Source of the DNA: Mesobacillus foraminis
GTDB lineage: Bacteria > Bacillota > Bacilli > Bacillales > Cytobacillaceae
DNA length: 64,000 nt
Assembly: GCF_004340465.1 (NCBI RefSeq)
Contig: NZ_SLVV01000009.1
Location: 1 to 64,000 of the forward strand
Reading direction: 5' to 3'
Shown here: in pieces, positions 54,820 through 63,570 of the stretch
Layout: each line of letters opens with the position of its first letter
Position numbering within the stretch: the first letter of the stretch is position 1
The notes under the pieces: model-generated
Databases searched by the model: none
What the model was told of the DNA's origin: nothing
The model's input: the letters and a program-made list of their open reading frames with translations, nothing else
Program-made: the position numbers and the translations under genes

Positions 54820-54981
54820 TTATTGTCTCCCTGTGGCTCCAGGGGAAATATCCGTATTGCTGCCGCTGTTATATTCAGGGTCGGACTGGGCCTTTGTATT
54901 GTTATTGCGGGCTCCGCCCAAATATCTGTTTTCTAAGTCTTTTTGTTCTTTTTGAAACTTTTTATGATTTTCATTAACCAT
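54820..54981 (-). CDS. Small hydrophilic protein
   Basis: This encodes 53 residues (MVNENHKKFQKEQKDLENRY, then an Asn/Gly/Ser-rich tail ending GATGRQ) with GGGAGG about 9 nt upstream. It is highly charged at the N-terminus and probably disordered at the C-terminus. I do not recognise it. Small Asn/Gln-rich proteins in this size range are often spore proteins, but no SASP signature is seen. Confidence 0.55.
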   Translation of the reverse strand: MVNENHKKFQKEQKDLENRYLGGARNNNTKAQSDPEYNSGSNTDISPGATGRQ

Positions 54982-55204
54982 TCAGCATGCCTCCCTTCTA
55001 CCTTCATTATGAGCAAATAAGCCAATATTATAAGCGGTTTGCTGGGTACCATATTTCTTTGTTGAAAATAGGGCTGTTATTGTGCTACAGCTTCCTCCTG
55101 AACTCCCGATTATTTCTGCAATTTTCCTAATTACCACTCTCTGCTGTCTTTTGTCTAAAGTTCTTTCAATTAATTTTTTATCTTTCCACCTTCAGGTTTG
55201 AAAG

Positions 55205-55232
55205 TCATAATGCGGCCAGGCCCGCATACATT
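55205..55232 (+). promoter_or_regulatory. Sigma-E-type promoter of the spoIIIA operon
   Basis: TCATAAT (55205-55211) and CATACATT (55225-55232), 13 bp apart, fit the mother-cell sigma-E consensus. The start of transcription would be about 30 bp before the spoIIIAA ATG. Confidence 0.82.
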
Positions 55233-55269
55233 TTAAGTAATGAGAGGGATTATTCAGGGAGGACTGAGG

Positions 55270-56193
55270 ATGCAACAGATACTGACTTTTTTGCCGAAAC
55301 GAATTGTAGATGCCCTGGAAACACGTTCTCTTTTGCTGGAAGAAGGTGTGGAAGAAATAAGGGTCAGGATAAACAGGCCCTTGGAAGTGACCGCAGGAGG
55401 AGTTCCTTATTTTTTATCTTATATTGTTTTACCCGAGGATGCTGTCCAGCTGTTAAATAAGCTCGGCAATTTTTCGATGTATACGCTCGAAGAAGAATTA
55501 AAGAAGGGGTACATCACCATTGCGGGAGGGCATCGGGTTGGACTTGCGGGAAAGGTCATTCTTGACGGGGGACAAGTTAAGGCCATCCGGGACGTCTCCT
55601 CCTTCAATATTCGCATTGCCAGAGAGAAGATTGGAATAGCGGAACCATTGATTCCATCCATATTCGCTAAAGAATGGCTTCATACCATGATTATCGGGCC
55701 CCCCCAAACAGGGAAAACCACCCTTTTAAGAGATTTGGCGAGAATGATCTCCACCGGAGTGACGGCCAGGAATCTGCCTCCTTTAAAAGTGGGAATTGTT
55801 GATGAACGTTCAGAAATTGCTGGCTGTGTTAACGGCGTTCCCCAATTAACATTCGGTCCCAGAGTGGATGTTCTGGATTCTTGTCCAAAAGCTGAAGGGA
55901 TGATGATGATGATCCGTTCCATGAGCCCGGACGTCCTGATTGTCGATGAAATTGGAAGAACAGAGGATGCATTGGCCATCATGGAAGCTGTTCATGCAGG
56001 CATAAAATTAATCATGACAACCCATGGAAATTCCTTAGAGGATTTAATAAAAAGACCCACATTAAAACCGCTGGTCAAATTAGGAATATTCAACAGGTTT
56101 ATTGAATTATCCAGAAGCGCAGGCCCTGGGACGGTAGCCTGCATCCGGGATGAATCAGGCCAGAGGATTCTTCAAAAAGCGAGTGTGACTTAA
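55270..56193 (+). CDS. spoIIIAA: Stage III sporulation protein AA (ATPase)
   Basis: This is the cytosolic ATPase of the SpoIIIA-SpoIIQ channel joining mother cell and forespore. The 307-residue protein (the B. subtilis length, from memory) has Walker A GPPQTGKT (143-150) and Walker B VLIVDEIGR near residue 222. The ATG at 55270 lies 7 nt after AGGGAGG; an ATG at 55240 is at the predicted transcript start and rejected. Confidence 0.96.
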   Translation: MQQILTFLPKRIVDALETRSLLLEEGVEEIRVRINRPLEVTAGGVPYFLSYIVLPEDAVQLLNKLGNFSMYTLEEELKKGYITIAGGHRVGLAGKVILDGGQVKAIRDVSSFNIRIAREKIGIAEPLIPSIFAKEWLHTMIIGPPQTGKTTLLRDLARMISTGVTARNLPPLKVGIVDERSEIAGCVNGVPQLTFGPRVDVLDSCPKAEGMMMMIRSMSPDVLIVDEIGRTEDALAIMEAVHAGIKLIMTTHGNSLEDLIKRPTLKPLVKLGIFNRFIELSRSAGPGTVACIRDESGQRILQKASVT

Positions 56194-56709
56194 ATGTTGA
56201 AGCTATTTGGAGCAGCATTTATTATTGCAGCCACAACTTGGACGGGCATCGAGGCTTCCAGGCACTTGAGTGAACGTCCTAAACAGCTGCGGCTGCTAAA
56301 ATCCGCCTTGCAATCATTGGAAGCAGAGATCATGTATGGCCACACGCCGCTCCACGAGGCGGCAAGAAAACTCGCTTCACAGCTAGCCAAGCCGATTTCC
56401 TGGATCTTCGAAGGCTTTGCGGCAAGACTGACTGAAAAAGAAACAACGGTCAAGGAAGCCTGGGAAGAGAGCCTGGGAGAGGTTTGGAGGCTGACCGCCT
56501 TCAAACAGGGCGAGTATGAAATCCTGCGGCAATTTGGAGAAACATTAGGGCGTCATGATAAATACTCACAGCAAAAACAGATTATCCTTACCATAACTCA
56601 TCTGGAACGTGAGGAAGCAGATGCCTGCGACAAACAGCAAAAATACGAAAAAATGGTGAAGAGCCTCGGGTTTTTATCGGGTCTGTTATTAATCATCTTA
56701 CTGATGTAG
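56194..56709 (+). CDS. spoIIIAB: Stage III sporulation protein AB
   Basis: This 171-residue protein has hydrophobic segments at both ends (about 3-18 and 155-170) and a helical middle, and resembles type II secretion GspF. It is a platform component of the channel. The ATG follows the spoIIIAA stop with no gap. Confidence 0.94.
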   Translation: MLKLFGAAFIIAATTWTGIEASRHLSERPKQLRLLKSALQSLEAEIMYGHTPLHEAARKLASQLAKPISWIFEGFAARLTEKETTVKEAWEESLGEVWRLTAFKQGEYEILRQFGETLGRHDKYSQQKQIILTITHLEREEADACDKQQKYEKMVKSLGFLSGLLLIILLM

Positions 56710-56728
56710 TTAATGGGAGGAAAAAAAG

Positions 56729-56935
56729 ATGGGTCTGGATGTAGATATCATATTTAAAATTGCCGGTGTGGGAATCGTTGTCGCCTTTTTGCATACGATT
56801 TTGGATCAGGTCGGGAAGAAAGAATATGCCCAATGGGTTACCCTTTTTGGTTTTATATACATTCTTTTTATGGTTGCGTCTATTGTAGATGAGCTGTTTG
56901 AAAAAATTAAATCGGTATTCCTGTTTCAGGGATAA
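56729..56935 (+). CDS. spoIIIAC: Stage III sporulation protein AC
   Basis: This 68-residue protein with two membrane helices (KIAGVGIVVAFLHTIL and WVTLFGFIYILFMVASIV) is a small membrane subunit of the SpoIIIA channel. The ATG follows GGGAGGAAAAAAAG. Confidence 0.95.
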   Translation: MGLDVDIIFKIAGVGIVVAFLHTILDQVGKKEYAQWVTLFGFIYILFMVASIVDELFEKIKSVFLFQG

Positions 56936-56950
56936 GGGGAGGGAGCAAAG

Positions 56951-57340
56951 ATTGAAATCATTCAGATCATAGGCCTTGCTCTGGTGGCAACTTTCCTTGC
57001 CCTTCTTCTAAAAGAGCAAAAGCCCAATTTTGCGTTTTTACTGATTGTTTTTACCGGCTGCTCCATCTTTCTTTTTTTAGTGGACCAGATTTACCTGATT
57101 ATTAATATGGTAGAAAAGCTGGCTGCAAATGCCAAGGTGAATCTTATCTATGTAGAAACGATTTTAAAAATAATCGGCATTGCCTATATCGCCGAGTTTG
57201 CTGCCCAAATCACAAAAGATGCCGGGCAGGGGGCTATCGCATCGAAAATTGAACTGGGAGGAAAGATTCTGATTCTTGCTATGGCCATACCGATACTGAC
57301 AGTAATGATTGAAACCATTATCAGGTTAATTCCAGGCTAG
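56951..57340 (+). CDS. spoIIIAD: Stage III sporulation protein AD (apparent ATT start)
   Basis: This protein of about 129 residues with four membrane segments has the family core EKLAANAKVNLIYVETILKIIGIAYIAEF. No ATG, GTG or TTG lies near the ribosome binding site. GGGGAGGGAG (56936-56945) is followed, 7 nt later, by in-frame ATT GAA ATC ATT CAG, which matches the family N-terminus. The first usable GTG (56984) would remove half of the first helix and has no ribosome binding site. ATT is therefore the best-supported start. Confidence 0.9.
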   Translation: MEIIQIIGLALVATFLALLLKEQKPNFAFLLIVFTGCSIFLFLVDQIYLIINMVEKLAANAKVNLIYVETILKIIGIAYIAEFAAQITKDAGQGAIASKIELGGKILILAMAIPILTVMIETIIRLIPG

Positions 57341-57373
57341 GCAGGAGCGGACCAATAGTGATGGGGTGAAAGG

Positions 57374-58576
57374 ATGAACCAGCGACTGCAGTTTTTATAC
57401 AGCATACTACTTTTCATGTTTTTATTTTGGGTTCCGAGTGTACAAGCTGCCACTGGCGGCGGGGAAGAACAGAAGAATCCAGTCAATGCCCAGGCCATGG
57501 CAGAAAAACAGCTAGAATCATTGAATATTGATGAATTAAAGGTCTTTTGGGAAGATATTCTTTCCGAATACGGAGGTTTCCTGCCTGAAAGCCAAAAGGG
57601 AAGTTTGTATGAATTTATTAAAGGGGAGAAGGAATTTTCTCTAAAGGGCTGGTTTCAGGGGCTGCTAGCCTATATGTTCCATGAGTTCATTGTCAATGGC
57701 AAACTCCTTGGGTCGCTTGTTCTGTTGACCATCTTCAGTGTCTTTCTGCAGACTCTTCAAAACTCATTTGAAAAAAGCACGGTCAGCAAGGTAGCATATT
57801 CCATCGTATTTATGGTTTTAATCATCATTGCACTGAATAGTTTCCATATTGTTATTGACTATACCAATAAGGCAATCGAAACAATGATTCAGTTTATCCT
57901 GGCGCTGATTCCCTTGCTGCTTGCACTGATTGCTTCGTCAGGAGGGCTGGTCTCAGCTTCTTTCTTTCATCCCGTCATCCTGTTCCTGATGAACACGAGC
58001 GGTGTATTCATCCAGTTCGTTGTATTGCCTCTATTAATGCTTTCTGCACTTTTGAGCATCGTCAGTATACTGACTGAACATTATAAAGTAACCCAGCTGG
58101 CGGGGCTGCTCCGAAACTGGAGCATAGGACTCCTGGGTCTGTTCTTGACAGTGTTCCTTGGAGTCATTTCGGTGCAGGGAGCAGCAACAGCTGTTTCGGA
58201 CGGAATTACCATCAGAACAGCCAAATTTATTACAGGGAATTTTATCCCAGTCATCGGCCGGGTTTTCACGGATGCAACGGATACAGTGATCAGTGCGTCT
58301 GTCCTGCTGAAGAATACAGTGGGGCTCGCCGGTGTAGCAATACTTCTAGTTATTGCAGCCTTCCCCGCAGTCAAAATTCTGCTGGTTGCTTTTATTTATA
58401 AATTTGCCGCGGCAATCCTGCAGCCGCTTGGTGGGGGACCTGTAATTGCCTGCCTGGATGTCATTAGCAAATGTATCATATATGTTTTTGCAGCCCTTGC
58501 GATCGTCTCCCTCATGTTTTTCTTAAGCATTACAGTTATTGTGGCAGCTGGAAATCTAACCATGATGGTCAGATAG
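57374..58576 (+). CDS. spoIIIAE: Stage III sporulation protein AE
   Basis: This 400-residue polytopic protein has an N-terminal signal-like segment (about 8-25), an exported domain of about 70 residues and about eight membrane segments. It is the large membrane component of the SpoIIIA channel. The ATG follows GGGGTGAAAGG. Confidence 0.95.
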   Translation: MNQRLQFLYSILLFMFLFWVPSVQAATGGGEEQKNPVNAQAMAEKQLESLNIDELKVFWEDILSEYGGFLPESQKGSLYEFIKGEKEFSLKGWFQGLLAYMFHEFIVNGKLLGSLVLLTIFSVFLQTLQNSFEKSTVSKVAYSIVFMVLIIIALNSFHIVIDYTNKAIETMIQFILALIPLLLALIASSGGLVSASFFHPVILFLMNTSGVFIQFVVLPLLMLSALLSIVSILTEHYKVTQLAGLLRNWSIGLLGLFLTVFLGVISVQGAATAVSDGITIRTAKFITGNFIPVIGRVFTDATDTVISASVLLKNTVGLAGVAILLVIAAFPAVKILLVAFIYKFAAAILQPLGGGPVIACLDVISKCIIYVFAALAIVSLMFFLSITVIVAAGNLTMMVR

Positions 58577-58586
58577 GAGGAGCCAA

Positions 58587-59204
58587 ATGGATTTTCTGAA
58601 AGCCTGGATTACCAATATTATCTTATTTATCTTAATTGCAACTGTCATTGATATGCTCCTGCCGAATTCCAGCTTGCAGAAATATGTAAAAGTTGTTGTC
58701 GGTTTGCTGCTTATCTCTATTATTCTTTCACCAGTAATGAAACTTTTTACAAGTGATTTTGAGACAGCCATTGCCTCGCTCTCCAAGATTCAGGGCAGTT
58801 TAGAAAATAAAAACATAGAAAATTCAATAGATTCGCAGAAAAAAGAAATACAAGCTTCTCAACAAGCATATATTTTAGAACAAATGGCTGTCCAACTAAA
58901 AATGGACGCAGAAGAGGAGTTGATGGAGCAGCACGACATGGAAATTGCAGGAATCCAAGTAAAAGCCAATGAAACTGACGAAACCCTGACGCCTGAAAGT
59001 CTGGAATCCATTACTGTTGAGATTGCAGAACCAGGAGGCGAGGAAGAGTCAGTAACCGCAGTAAAAGAAATTAAAATTGATACAGAGCAGCCCCTTCAAT
59101 CAGAACAGGATGCGATAAATACCGACCAGGTCACCTCACTTCTGGCAGAAAAGTGGAATGTGCCAAAAGAAACAATCCAAATTGTCGTTAAAGGGGGGAC
59201 GTAA
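58587..59204 (+). CDS. spoIIIAF: Stage III sporulation protein AF
   Basis: This 205-residue protein has two N-terminal membrane helices (about 8-27 and 33-53) and an acidic, intermembrane-space domain. That domain resembles the ring-building motif of SpoIIIAG/AH. The ATG follows AGGAGGAGCCAA. Confidence 0.94.
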   Translation: MDFLKAWITNIILFILIATVIDMLLPNSSLQKYVKVVVGLLLISIILSPVMKLFTSDFETAIASLSKIQGSLENKNIENSIDSQKKEIQASQQAYILEQMAVQLKMDAEEELMEQHDMEIAGIQVKANETDETLTPESLESITVEIAEPGGEEESVTAVKEIKIDTEQPLQSEQDAINTDQVTSLLAEKWNVPKETIQIVVKGGT

Positions 59205-59211
59205 AGAGGCG

Positions 59212-59874
59212 ATGAATAATGACAAAGGGCCAATTACCTGGATTAAGAACCAGCTGTCCAAGAAAGATCCAAATACCGGTAAAAGTTCTGGCAAATATCC
59301 CTATATAGTCATCCTGGTCCTTTTTGGGATTGCCATCATGCTGATCAGCAATTTATTTTCAAAGGAACCAGGGACTTCCGGTGAAATCGCTGCCTTTAAC
59401 CAAAGTGAAACTCAGGAGGATGAGCCAGCTTTTGGACAGAAAAAATCAACTGGGAACAGCATGATTTCAGAATATGAGGACATATACGAAGATCAGTTGA
59501 AAGAGGCTCTGGAAGGAATTTTGGGAGTCGGGAATGTCACTGTCTTAGTAAATGTAGATGCTACTGAAAAGAAAGTCCTGGAAAAAAATACGGTTACCCA
59601 GTCTCAAACAACAGATGAAACCGATCGGGAGGGTGGAAAAAGAGGTGTAGAGGATCTTTCAAAGGAAGAACAGCTGGTCATTGTCCGAAAAGGTGAAAAT
59701 GAAACTCCGATTGTAGTGGAAACAAAAAAACCTGAAATTAGAGGGGTGCTCGTTGTGGCCAAAGGGGCAGACAATGTCCAGGTGAAAAAGTGGATAATTG
59801 AAGCCGTCACAAGGTCTCTCGATGTTCCAAGCCATAGAGTAGCCGTCATGCCTAAAAAATCTAAGGGGGATTAA
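59212..59874 (+). CDS. spoIIIAG: Stage III sporulation protein AG
   Basis: This 220-residue protein has one membrane helix (about 28-47) and a ring-building-motif domain (about 85-210, LKEALEGILGVGNVTVLVNV). In B. subtilis AG forms a large ring in the intermembrane space. The ATG at 59212 follows AAAGAGGCG; an upstream ATG at 59158 lies inside spoIIIAF. Confidence 0.95.
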   Translation: MNNDKGPITWIKNQLSKKDPNTGKSSGKYPYIVILVLFGIAIMLISNLFSKEPGTSGEIAAFNQSETQEDEPAFGQKKSTGNSMISEYEDIYEDQLKEALEGILGVGNVTVLVNVDATEKKVLEKNTVTQSQTTDETDREGGKRGVEDLSKEEQLVIVRKGENETPIVVETKKPEIRGVLVVAKGADNVQVKKWIIEAVTRSLDVPSHRVAVMPKKSKGD

Positions 59875-59876
59875 AT

Positions 59877-60455
59877 ATGCTTTTGAAGAAACAAACAGTT
59901 TGGTTATTAACAATGCTCAGTCTTGTGGTTGTATTATCAGTCTATTATATTACGTCTCCAGAGCAAGCTCAGGATAATCTTACCGCAGTAGAAGAAAAAC
60001 AGGATGAACAGACCCAAAAAGAAGCAACAGAAGATGGAGCAGCAGAGGGAGCAGCAGATACGGAGTCCAATGACGAGAACACTGTTATTTCTGGCGTTGC
60101 AAGCGACGAGAAATTCGAGGCACTCAGACTGCAGCTTGATGACCAGCGGAATGAAATGAAAGAGGAATACCAGGAAATGGTCGCATCGACCGACCTGCCT
60201 GCTGAGCAGCGCAATGATGCTTATGAAAAGATGAAGGAACTGGATGATATTGCCCAAAAAGAAGGAGTACTTGAAACGCTAATCAAAACCATGGGATACG
60301 AAGACGCCTTAGTAAGGGCTGATGGGGAAAAAGTCCGGATCACTGTCAAGGCTCAGGAACACTCCAGAGCCGAAGCAAATGAAATTATCCAGATGGTAAG
60401 GACTGAACTTGGCTCTTTGCAGGCTGTTGCAGTAACCTTCCAGCCGGAAAAATAA
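59877..60455 (+). CDS. spoIIIAH: Stage III sporulation protein AH
   Basis: This 192-residue protein has one membrane helix (about 7-27), a Glu/Gln/Ala-rich linker (about 30-70) and a C-terminal domain that binds SpoIIQ from the forespore. It ends the operon and is followed by a strong terminator. A spoIIQ gene is not in the window. Confidence 0.95.
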   Translation: MLLKKQTVWLLTMLSLVVVLSVYYITSPEQAQDNLTAVEEKQDEQTQKEATEDGAAEGAADTESNDENTVISGVASDEKFEALRLQLDDQRNEMKEEYQEMVASTDLPAEQRNDAYEKMKELDDIAQKEGVLETLIKTMGYEDALVRADGEKVRITVKAQEHSRAEANEIIQMVRTELGSLQAVAVTFQPEK

Positions 60456-60484
60456 GATTGCTAATTAACAAGTACCTTAAGAAG

Positions 60485-60536
60485 ATCGCCCCCTATAGCG
60501 TATGGAGAAAATCCATCTATAGGGGCGATTTTTTTC
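60485..60536 (+). terminator. spoIIIA operon terminator
   Basis: A long stem (ATCGCCCC 60485-60492 with GGGGCGAT 60522-60529, extended by TATAG/CTATA and ATGGA/TCCAT) is followed by T7. Confidence 0.9.
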
Positions 60537-60990
60537 GTGAAGGAACCTGCATGGTGGATGCGGAAGAGATGGTTCTTACGTGACCTTGGCAGTTGTTTTA
60601 TGGAGACAGAGGGAAGACAGGGAGCAGATAGTTGACCTGGGCATATGATATTCATATGTAGATGGAACATAGGAAGCGGTACGCGACCTAAGGCTTTGTT
60701 TTACACCACCAGTGGGAACGCAGCAAGCGGTCAAATTACCTCAGCAGAAACTTTTCGCGGTAAAGCAAGCCGGTACATTGTTTCACCTGCCATGAACTTA
60801 ATCCCTTAAGTATGGCGCTATTAATGACATCGAGTTGCCTGCAAATATATAGGCTCGGTGATATCCGGCAGGGCAAGTCGGCGACAGAAATACTCAAATA
60901 CTCAAGGCGATGATTTCACATTTGGTTAAGAAAGCATTAAAATAGAGGTAGCTTACATAACGAATGATGATTTCAGCTCCTTAATAGTAA
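60537..60990. other. Unexplained non-coding stretch of about 450 bp before accB
   Basis: No frame on either strand has a ribosome binding site and a recognisable product. Local inverted repeats are present (for example AAGGAACC near 60540 with GGTTCTT near 60573). A tandem 8-mer AAATACTC AAATACTC lies near 60890. It could be a decayed gene, an interspersed repeat or an RNA. Confidence 0.4.
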
Positions 60991-60994
60991 CATA

Positions 60995-61024
60995 TTGAAT
61001 TTTTACATGGTATTATCGTATAGT
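60995..61024 (+). promoter_or_regulatory. Candidate sigma-A promoter of accBC
   Basis: TTGAAT (60995-61000), an 18-bp spacer and TATAGT (61019-61024) precede accB by 57 bp. Confidence 0.6.
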
Positions 61025-61043
61025 ATTAGTATCTAGTCATAAT
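61025..61043 (+). promoter_or_regulatory. FapR-like operator on the accBC promoter
   Basis: ATTAGTATCTAGTCATAAT closely resembles FapR-binding sites as I recall them (TTAGTACCTAGTCTTAAT type), with two mismatches over 18 bases. It abuts the -10 and covers the predicted start of transcription, the usual FapR position. FapR represses fatty-acid genes and is released by malonyl-CoA, the ACCase product. Confidence 0.6.
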
Positions 61044-61080
61044 ATTAGATTTAATTTTACTGAGACAAGGGGTGCCCGAT

Positions 61081-61584
61081 ATGTTAAAAGTTCAGGAAAT
61101 ACGAGAATTGATCAAATTGATAGATCAGTCCAGCATTGATGAATTTACTTATGAAATCGAAGGTTCAAAAATTAAGATGAAAAAGAAGGGGGCAGAACAG
61201 CAGGTAATTGTTCAGCCCGCCCACGCTGTTGAAGTGCCTCAGCCTGTACAGGTTCAAGCCGCGGCAGCCGCGCCTGCACCAGCAGTCAGCAGTGCGGAAC
61301 CGAAACAGCCATCAAAAGAAGAGGACAACCAGGATCAGGCAAACTTACATAAAATCACTTCGCCAATGGTTGGGACGTTTTACGCATCGCCATCCCCTGA
61401 TGCTGATGTTTATGTAAAAGCAGGCTCAAGGGTCAGCAATGATTCAATTGTTTGCATTGTTGAAGCAATGAAGCTATTCAATGAAATTGAGGCCGAGATC
61501 AACGGGGAAATCGTTGAAGTACTTGTAAAAGACGGCCAGCTAGTGGAATATGGCCAGCCTTTATTCCTGGTTAAGCCTGAATAA
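61081..61584 (+). CDS. accB: Acetyl-CoA carboxylase biotin carboxyl carrier protein
   Basis: AccB carries the biotin that shuttles CO2 to make malonyl-CoA. The 167-residue protein has a charged N-terminus, a Pro/Ala/Gln linker (about 43-85) and the biotinyl domain with K131 in [10 protein letters not shown]. The ATG at 61081 lies 6 nt after AAGGGGTG; a GTG at 61072 overlaps it. It forms an operon with accC and yqhY. Confidence 0.96.
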   Translation: MLKVQEIRELIKLIDQSSIDEFTYEIEGSKIKMKKKGAEQQVIVQPAHAVEVPQPVQVQAAAAAPAPAVSSAEPKQPSKEEDNQDQANLHKITSPMVGTFYASPSPDADVYVKAGSRVSNDSIVCIVEAMKLFNEIEAEINGEIVEVLVKDGQLVEYGQPLFLVKPE

Positions 61585-61597
61585 GGAGCGATTGGAC

Positions 61598-62953
61598 ATG
61601 ATAAAAAAATTATTGATTGCCAACAGGGGAGAAATAGCCGTCCGAATCATACGGGCATGCCGGGAAATGGGGATTGAATCTGTTGCTGTTTACTCGGAAG
61701 CGGATAAAGAATCCCTGCACGTACAGCTGGCGGATGAAGCCTATTGCATCGGCCCGAAATCTTCAAAGGACAGCTATTTGAACTTTACCAATATTATTAG
61801 TGTCGCAAATTTGACCGGCTGTGATGCCATACATCCCGGTTATGGTTTCCTTGCAGAAAATGCAGACTTTGCCGAACTGTGCAGGGAATGCAATATCATT
61901 TTTGTCGGTCCTACTCCAGAAGCAATCCAAAAGATGGGGACCAAGGACGTTGCAAGGGAAACAATGCGCGAGGCAAATGTTCCGATCGTGCCTGGCTCGA
62001 AAGGAATCATTAAAGATGTAGCTGACGGTGTTGAACTTGCATCTAAAATGGGATACCCTGTAATTATTAAGGCAACGGCAGGCGGAGGCGGAAAGGGCAT
62101 TCGCATTGCTAAGAACGAACAGGATCTGATTAAAGGCATAACAATCACCCAGCAGGAAGCGGCGACAGCATTCGGAAATCCGGGCGTTTACATTGAAAAG
62201 TTTATAGAAGATTTCCGCCATGTTGAAATTCAGGTGCTTGCAGACAATTTCGGCAACACCATCCACCTGGGCGAAAGGGACTGTACCATTCAGCGGAGGC
62301 TTCAGAAGCTGCTTGAGGAAACGCCTTCCCCGGCACTTGACGGGGAGATCCGTGAAGAAATGGGAATGGCCGCAGTAAAGGCAGCGAAAGCAGTTGCTTA
62401 TACAGGCGCTGGCACTGTAGAATTTATCTATGATTATCGCAATCGCCAATTTTATTTTATGGAAATGAACACCAGGATTCAGGTGGAGCACCCAGTCACA
62501 GAAATGGTGACGGGAGTAGACTTGATTAAAGAACAGATCAAAGTGGCATCGGGTGAAAAGCTTGGATTAAAACAAGAGGATGTCATCTTTAATGGCTGGG
62601 CAATTGAATGCAGAATCAATGCTGAAAACCCGGAAAAGAATTTTATGCCGTCAGCAGGCAGGATCAATATGTACCTGCCGCCAGGAGGGCTTGGCGTCCG
62701 CGTCGATTCGGCTGCCTACCCAGGCTACACCATCCCGCCTTATTACGATTCAATGATTGCGAAAGTCATAGCTTACGGCAGCAGCAGGGAAGAAGCAATC
62801 AGCCGCATGAAGAGGGCGCTTGCTGAATTTGTGATTGAAGGAGTCCATACAACGATTCCATTCCATTTGAAATTGCTCAGCCACAAGCAATTTGTTGAAG
62901 GCCAGTTTAATACAAAGTTTTTAGAAATGTATGAAGTAATGGCAGGAGAATAA
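61598..62953 (+). CDS. accC: Acetyl-CoA carboxylase biotin carboxylase subunit
   Basis: AccC carboxylates biotin on AccB with ATP and bicarbonate. The 451-residue ATP-grasp protein has [22 protein letters not shown], the Gly-rich [13 protein letters not shown], the [12 protein letters not shown] motif and [16 protein letters not shown]. The ATG at 61598 follows AAGGAGCGATTGGAC; the longer frame starts inside accB. Confidence 0.97.
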   Translation: MIKKLLIANRGEIAVRIIRACREMGIESVAVYSEADKESLHVQLADEAYCIGPKSSKDSYLNFTNIISVANLTGCDAIHPGYGFLAENADFAELCRECNIIFVGPTPEAIQKMGTKDVARETMREANVPIVPGSKGIIKDVADGVELASKMGYPVIIKATAGGGGKGIRIAKNEQDLIKGITITQQEAATAFGNPGVYIEKFIEDFRHVEIQVLADNFGNTIHLGERDCTIQRRLQKLLEETPSPALDGEIREEMGMAAVKAAKAVAYTGAGTVEFIYDYRNRQFYFMEMNTRIQVEHPVTEMVTGVDLIKEQIKVASGEKLGLKQEDVIFNGWAIECRINAENPEKNFMPSAGRINMYLPPGGLGVRVDSAAYPGYTIPPYYDSMIAKVIAYGSSREEAISRMKRALAEFVIEGVHTTIPFHLKLLSHKQFVEGQFNTKFLEMYEVMAGE

Positions 62954-62968
62954 CAGGAGGTGCAAGCA

Positions 62969-63376
62969 ATGAGTGAACAGCGTGTACTTGAAATGAACCA
63001 GGGAGACAACAGCCTTGGAAAGGTGGAAATCGCACCTGAGGTAATTGAAGTAATCGCAGGAATTGCTGCGTCTGAGGTAGAAGGTGTTTCGCAGATGCGC
63101 GGAAGCTTTGCTGCCGGTGTAGTGGAAAGGCTTGGCAAAAAGAACCACGGTAAAGGGGTTAGGGTTGAACTAGCTGAAGAGGGAATTAAAGTAGATGTAT
63201 ACTGCATGATGAAATTCGGCATTTCCATCCCTTCAGTGGCTCAAAAAATCCAGGATAATATCCGTCAGGCCCTTCTTAATATGACAGCTCTTGACGCAGC
63301 AGAAGTAAATATCCATGTTGTGGGCATCCAATTCGAAAACCAGAAGCCTGAAAACGATTTCGAACAGGAAATGTAA
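62969..63376 (+). CDS. yqhY: Asp23/Gls24 family protein YqhY
   Basis: This 135-residue protein of the Asp23 family (IAPEVIEVIAGIAASEVEGV, AQKIQDNIRQALLNMT) follows accC by 15 bp with AGGAGG upstream. In B. subtilis YqhY is encoded with accBC and its loss affects ACCase activity and lipid balance, so a control function is likely. Confidence 0.93.
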   Translation: MSEQRVLEMNQGDNSLGKVEIAPEVIEVIAGIAASEVEGVSQMRGSFAAGVVERLGKKNHGKGVRVELAEEGIKVDVYCMMKFGISIPSVAQKIQDNIRQALLNMTALDAAEVNIHVVGIQFENQKPENDFEQEM

Positions 63377-63382
63377 ACACCG

Positions 63383-63416
63383 AAACCAAAGGCATGCGAG
63401 TGTCTTTGGTTTTTTC
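63383..63416 (+). terminator. Terminator after accBC-yqhY
   Basis: ACCAAAG (63385-63391) with CTTTGGT (63404-63410), extended by wobble pairs, is followed by TTTTTT. Confidence 0.8.
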
Positions 63417-63493
63417 TTTTGAATTTTTTACAGCTATAGCCCTGTTAAGCTTGATAAAGTTTCCCGGAAAAGCAACAATAATAGGGAAAGCCA

Positions 63494-63522
63494 TTCGCAT
63501 GTGACATGTGATGTGCTATTAT
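63494..63522 (+). promoter_or_regulatory. Promoter of nusB
   Basis: TTCGCA (63494-63499), a 17-bp spacer ending in TGC and TATTAT (63517-63522) form an extended -10 promoter about 49 bp before nusB. Confidence 0.6.
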
Positions 63523-63570
63523 CTTGTTAGGAAAGAGACAGGCTGTCAGCCGTAAAAGGAGTAATCGACG

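Noticed and set aside
60461-60670. 69-residue minus-strand frame after spoIIIAH
   Set aside because: It runs through the spoIIIA terminator, has no ribosome binding site and no recognisable product.
61763-62491. 242-residue minus-strand frame inside accC
   Set aside because: It is an antisense shadow of the biotin carboxylase gene.
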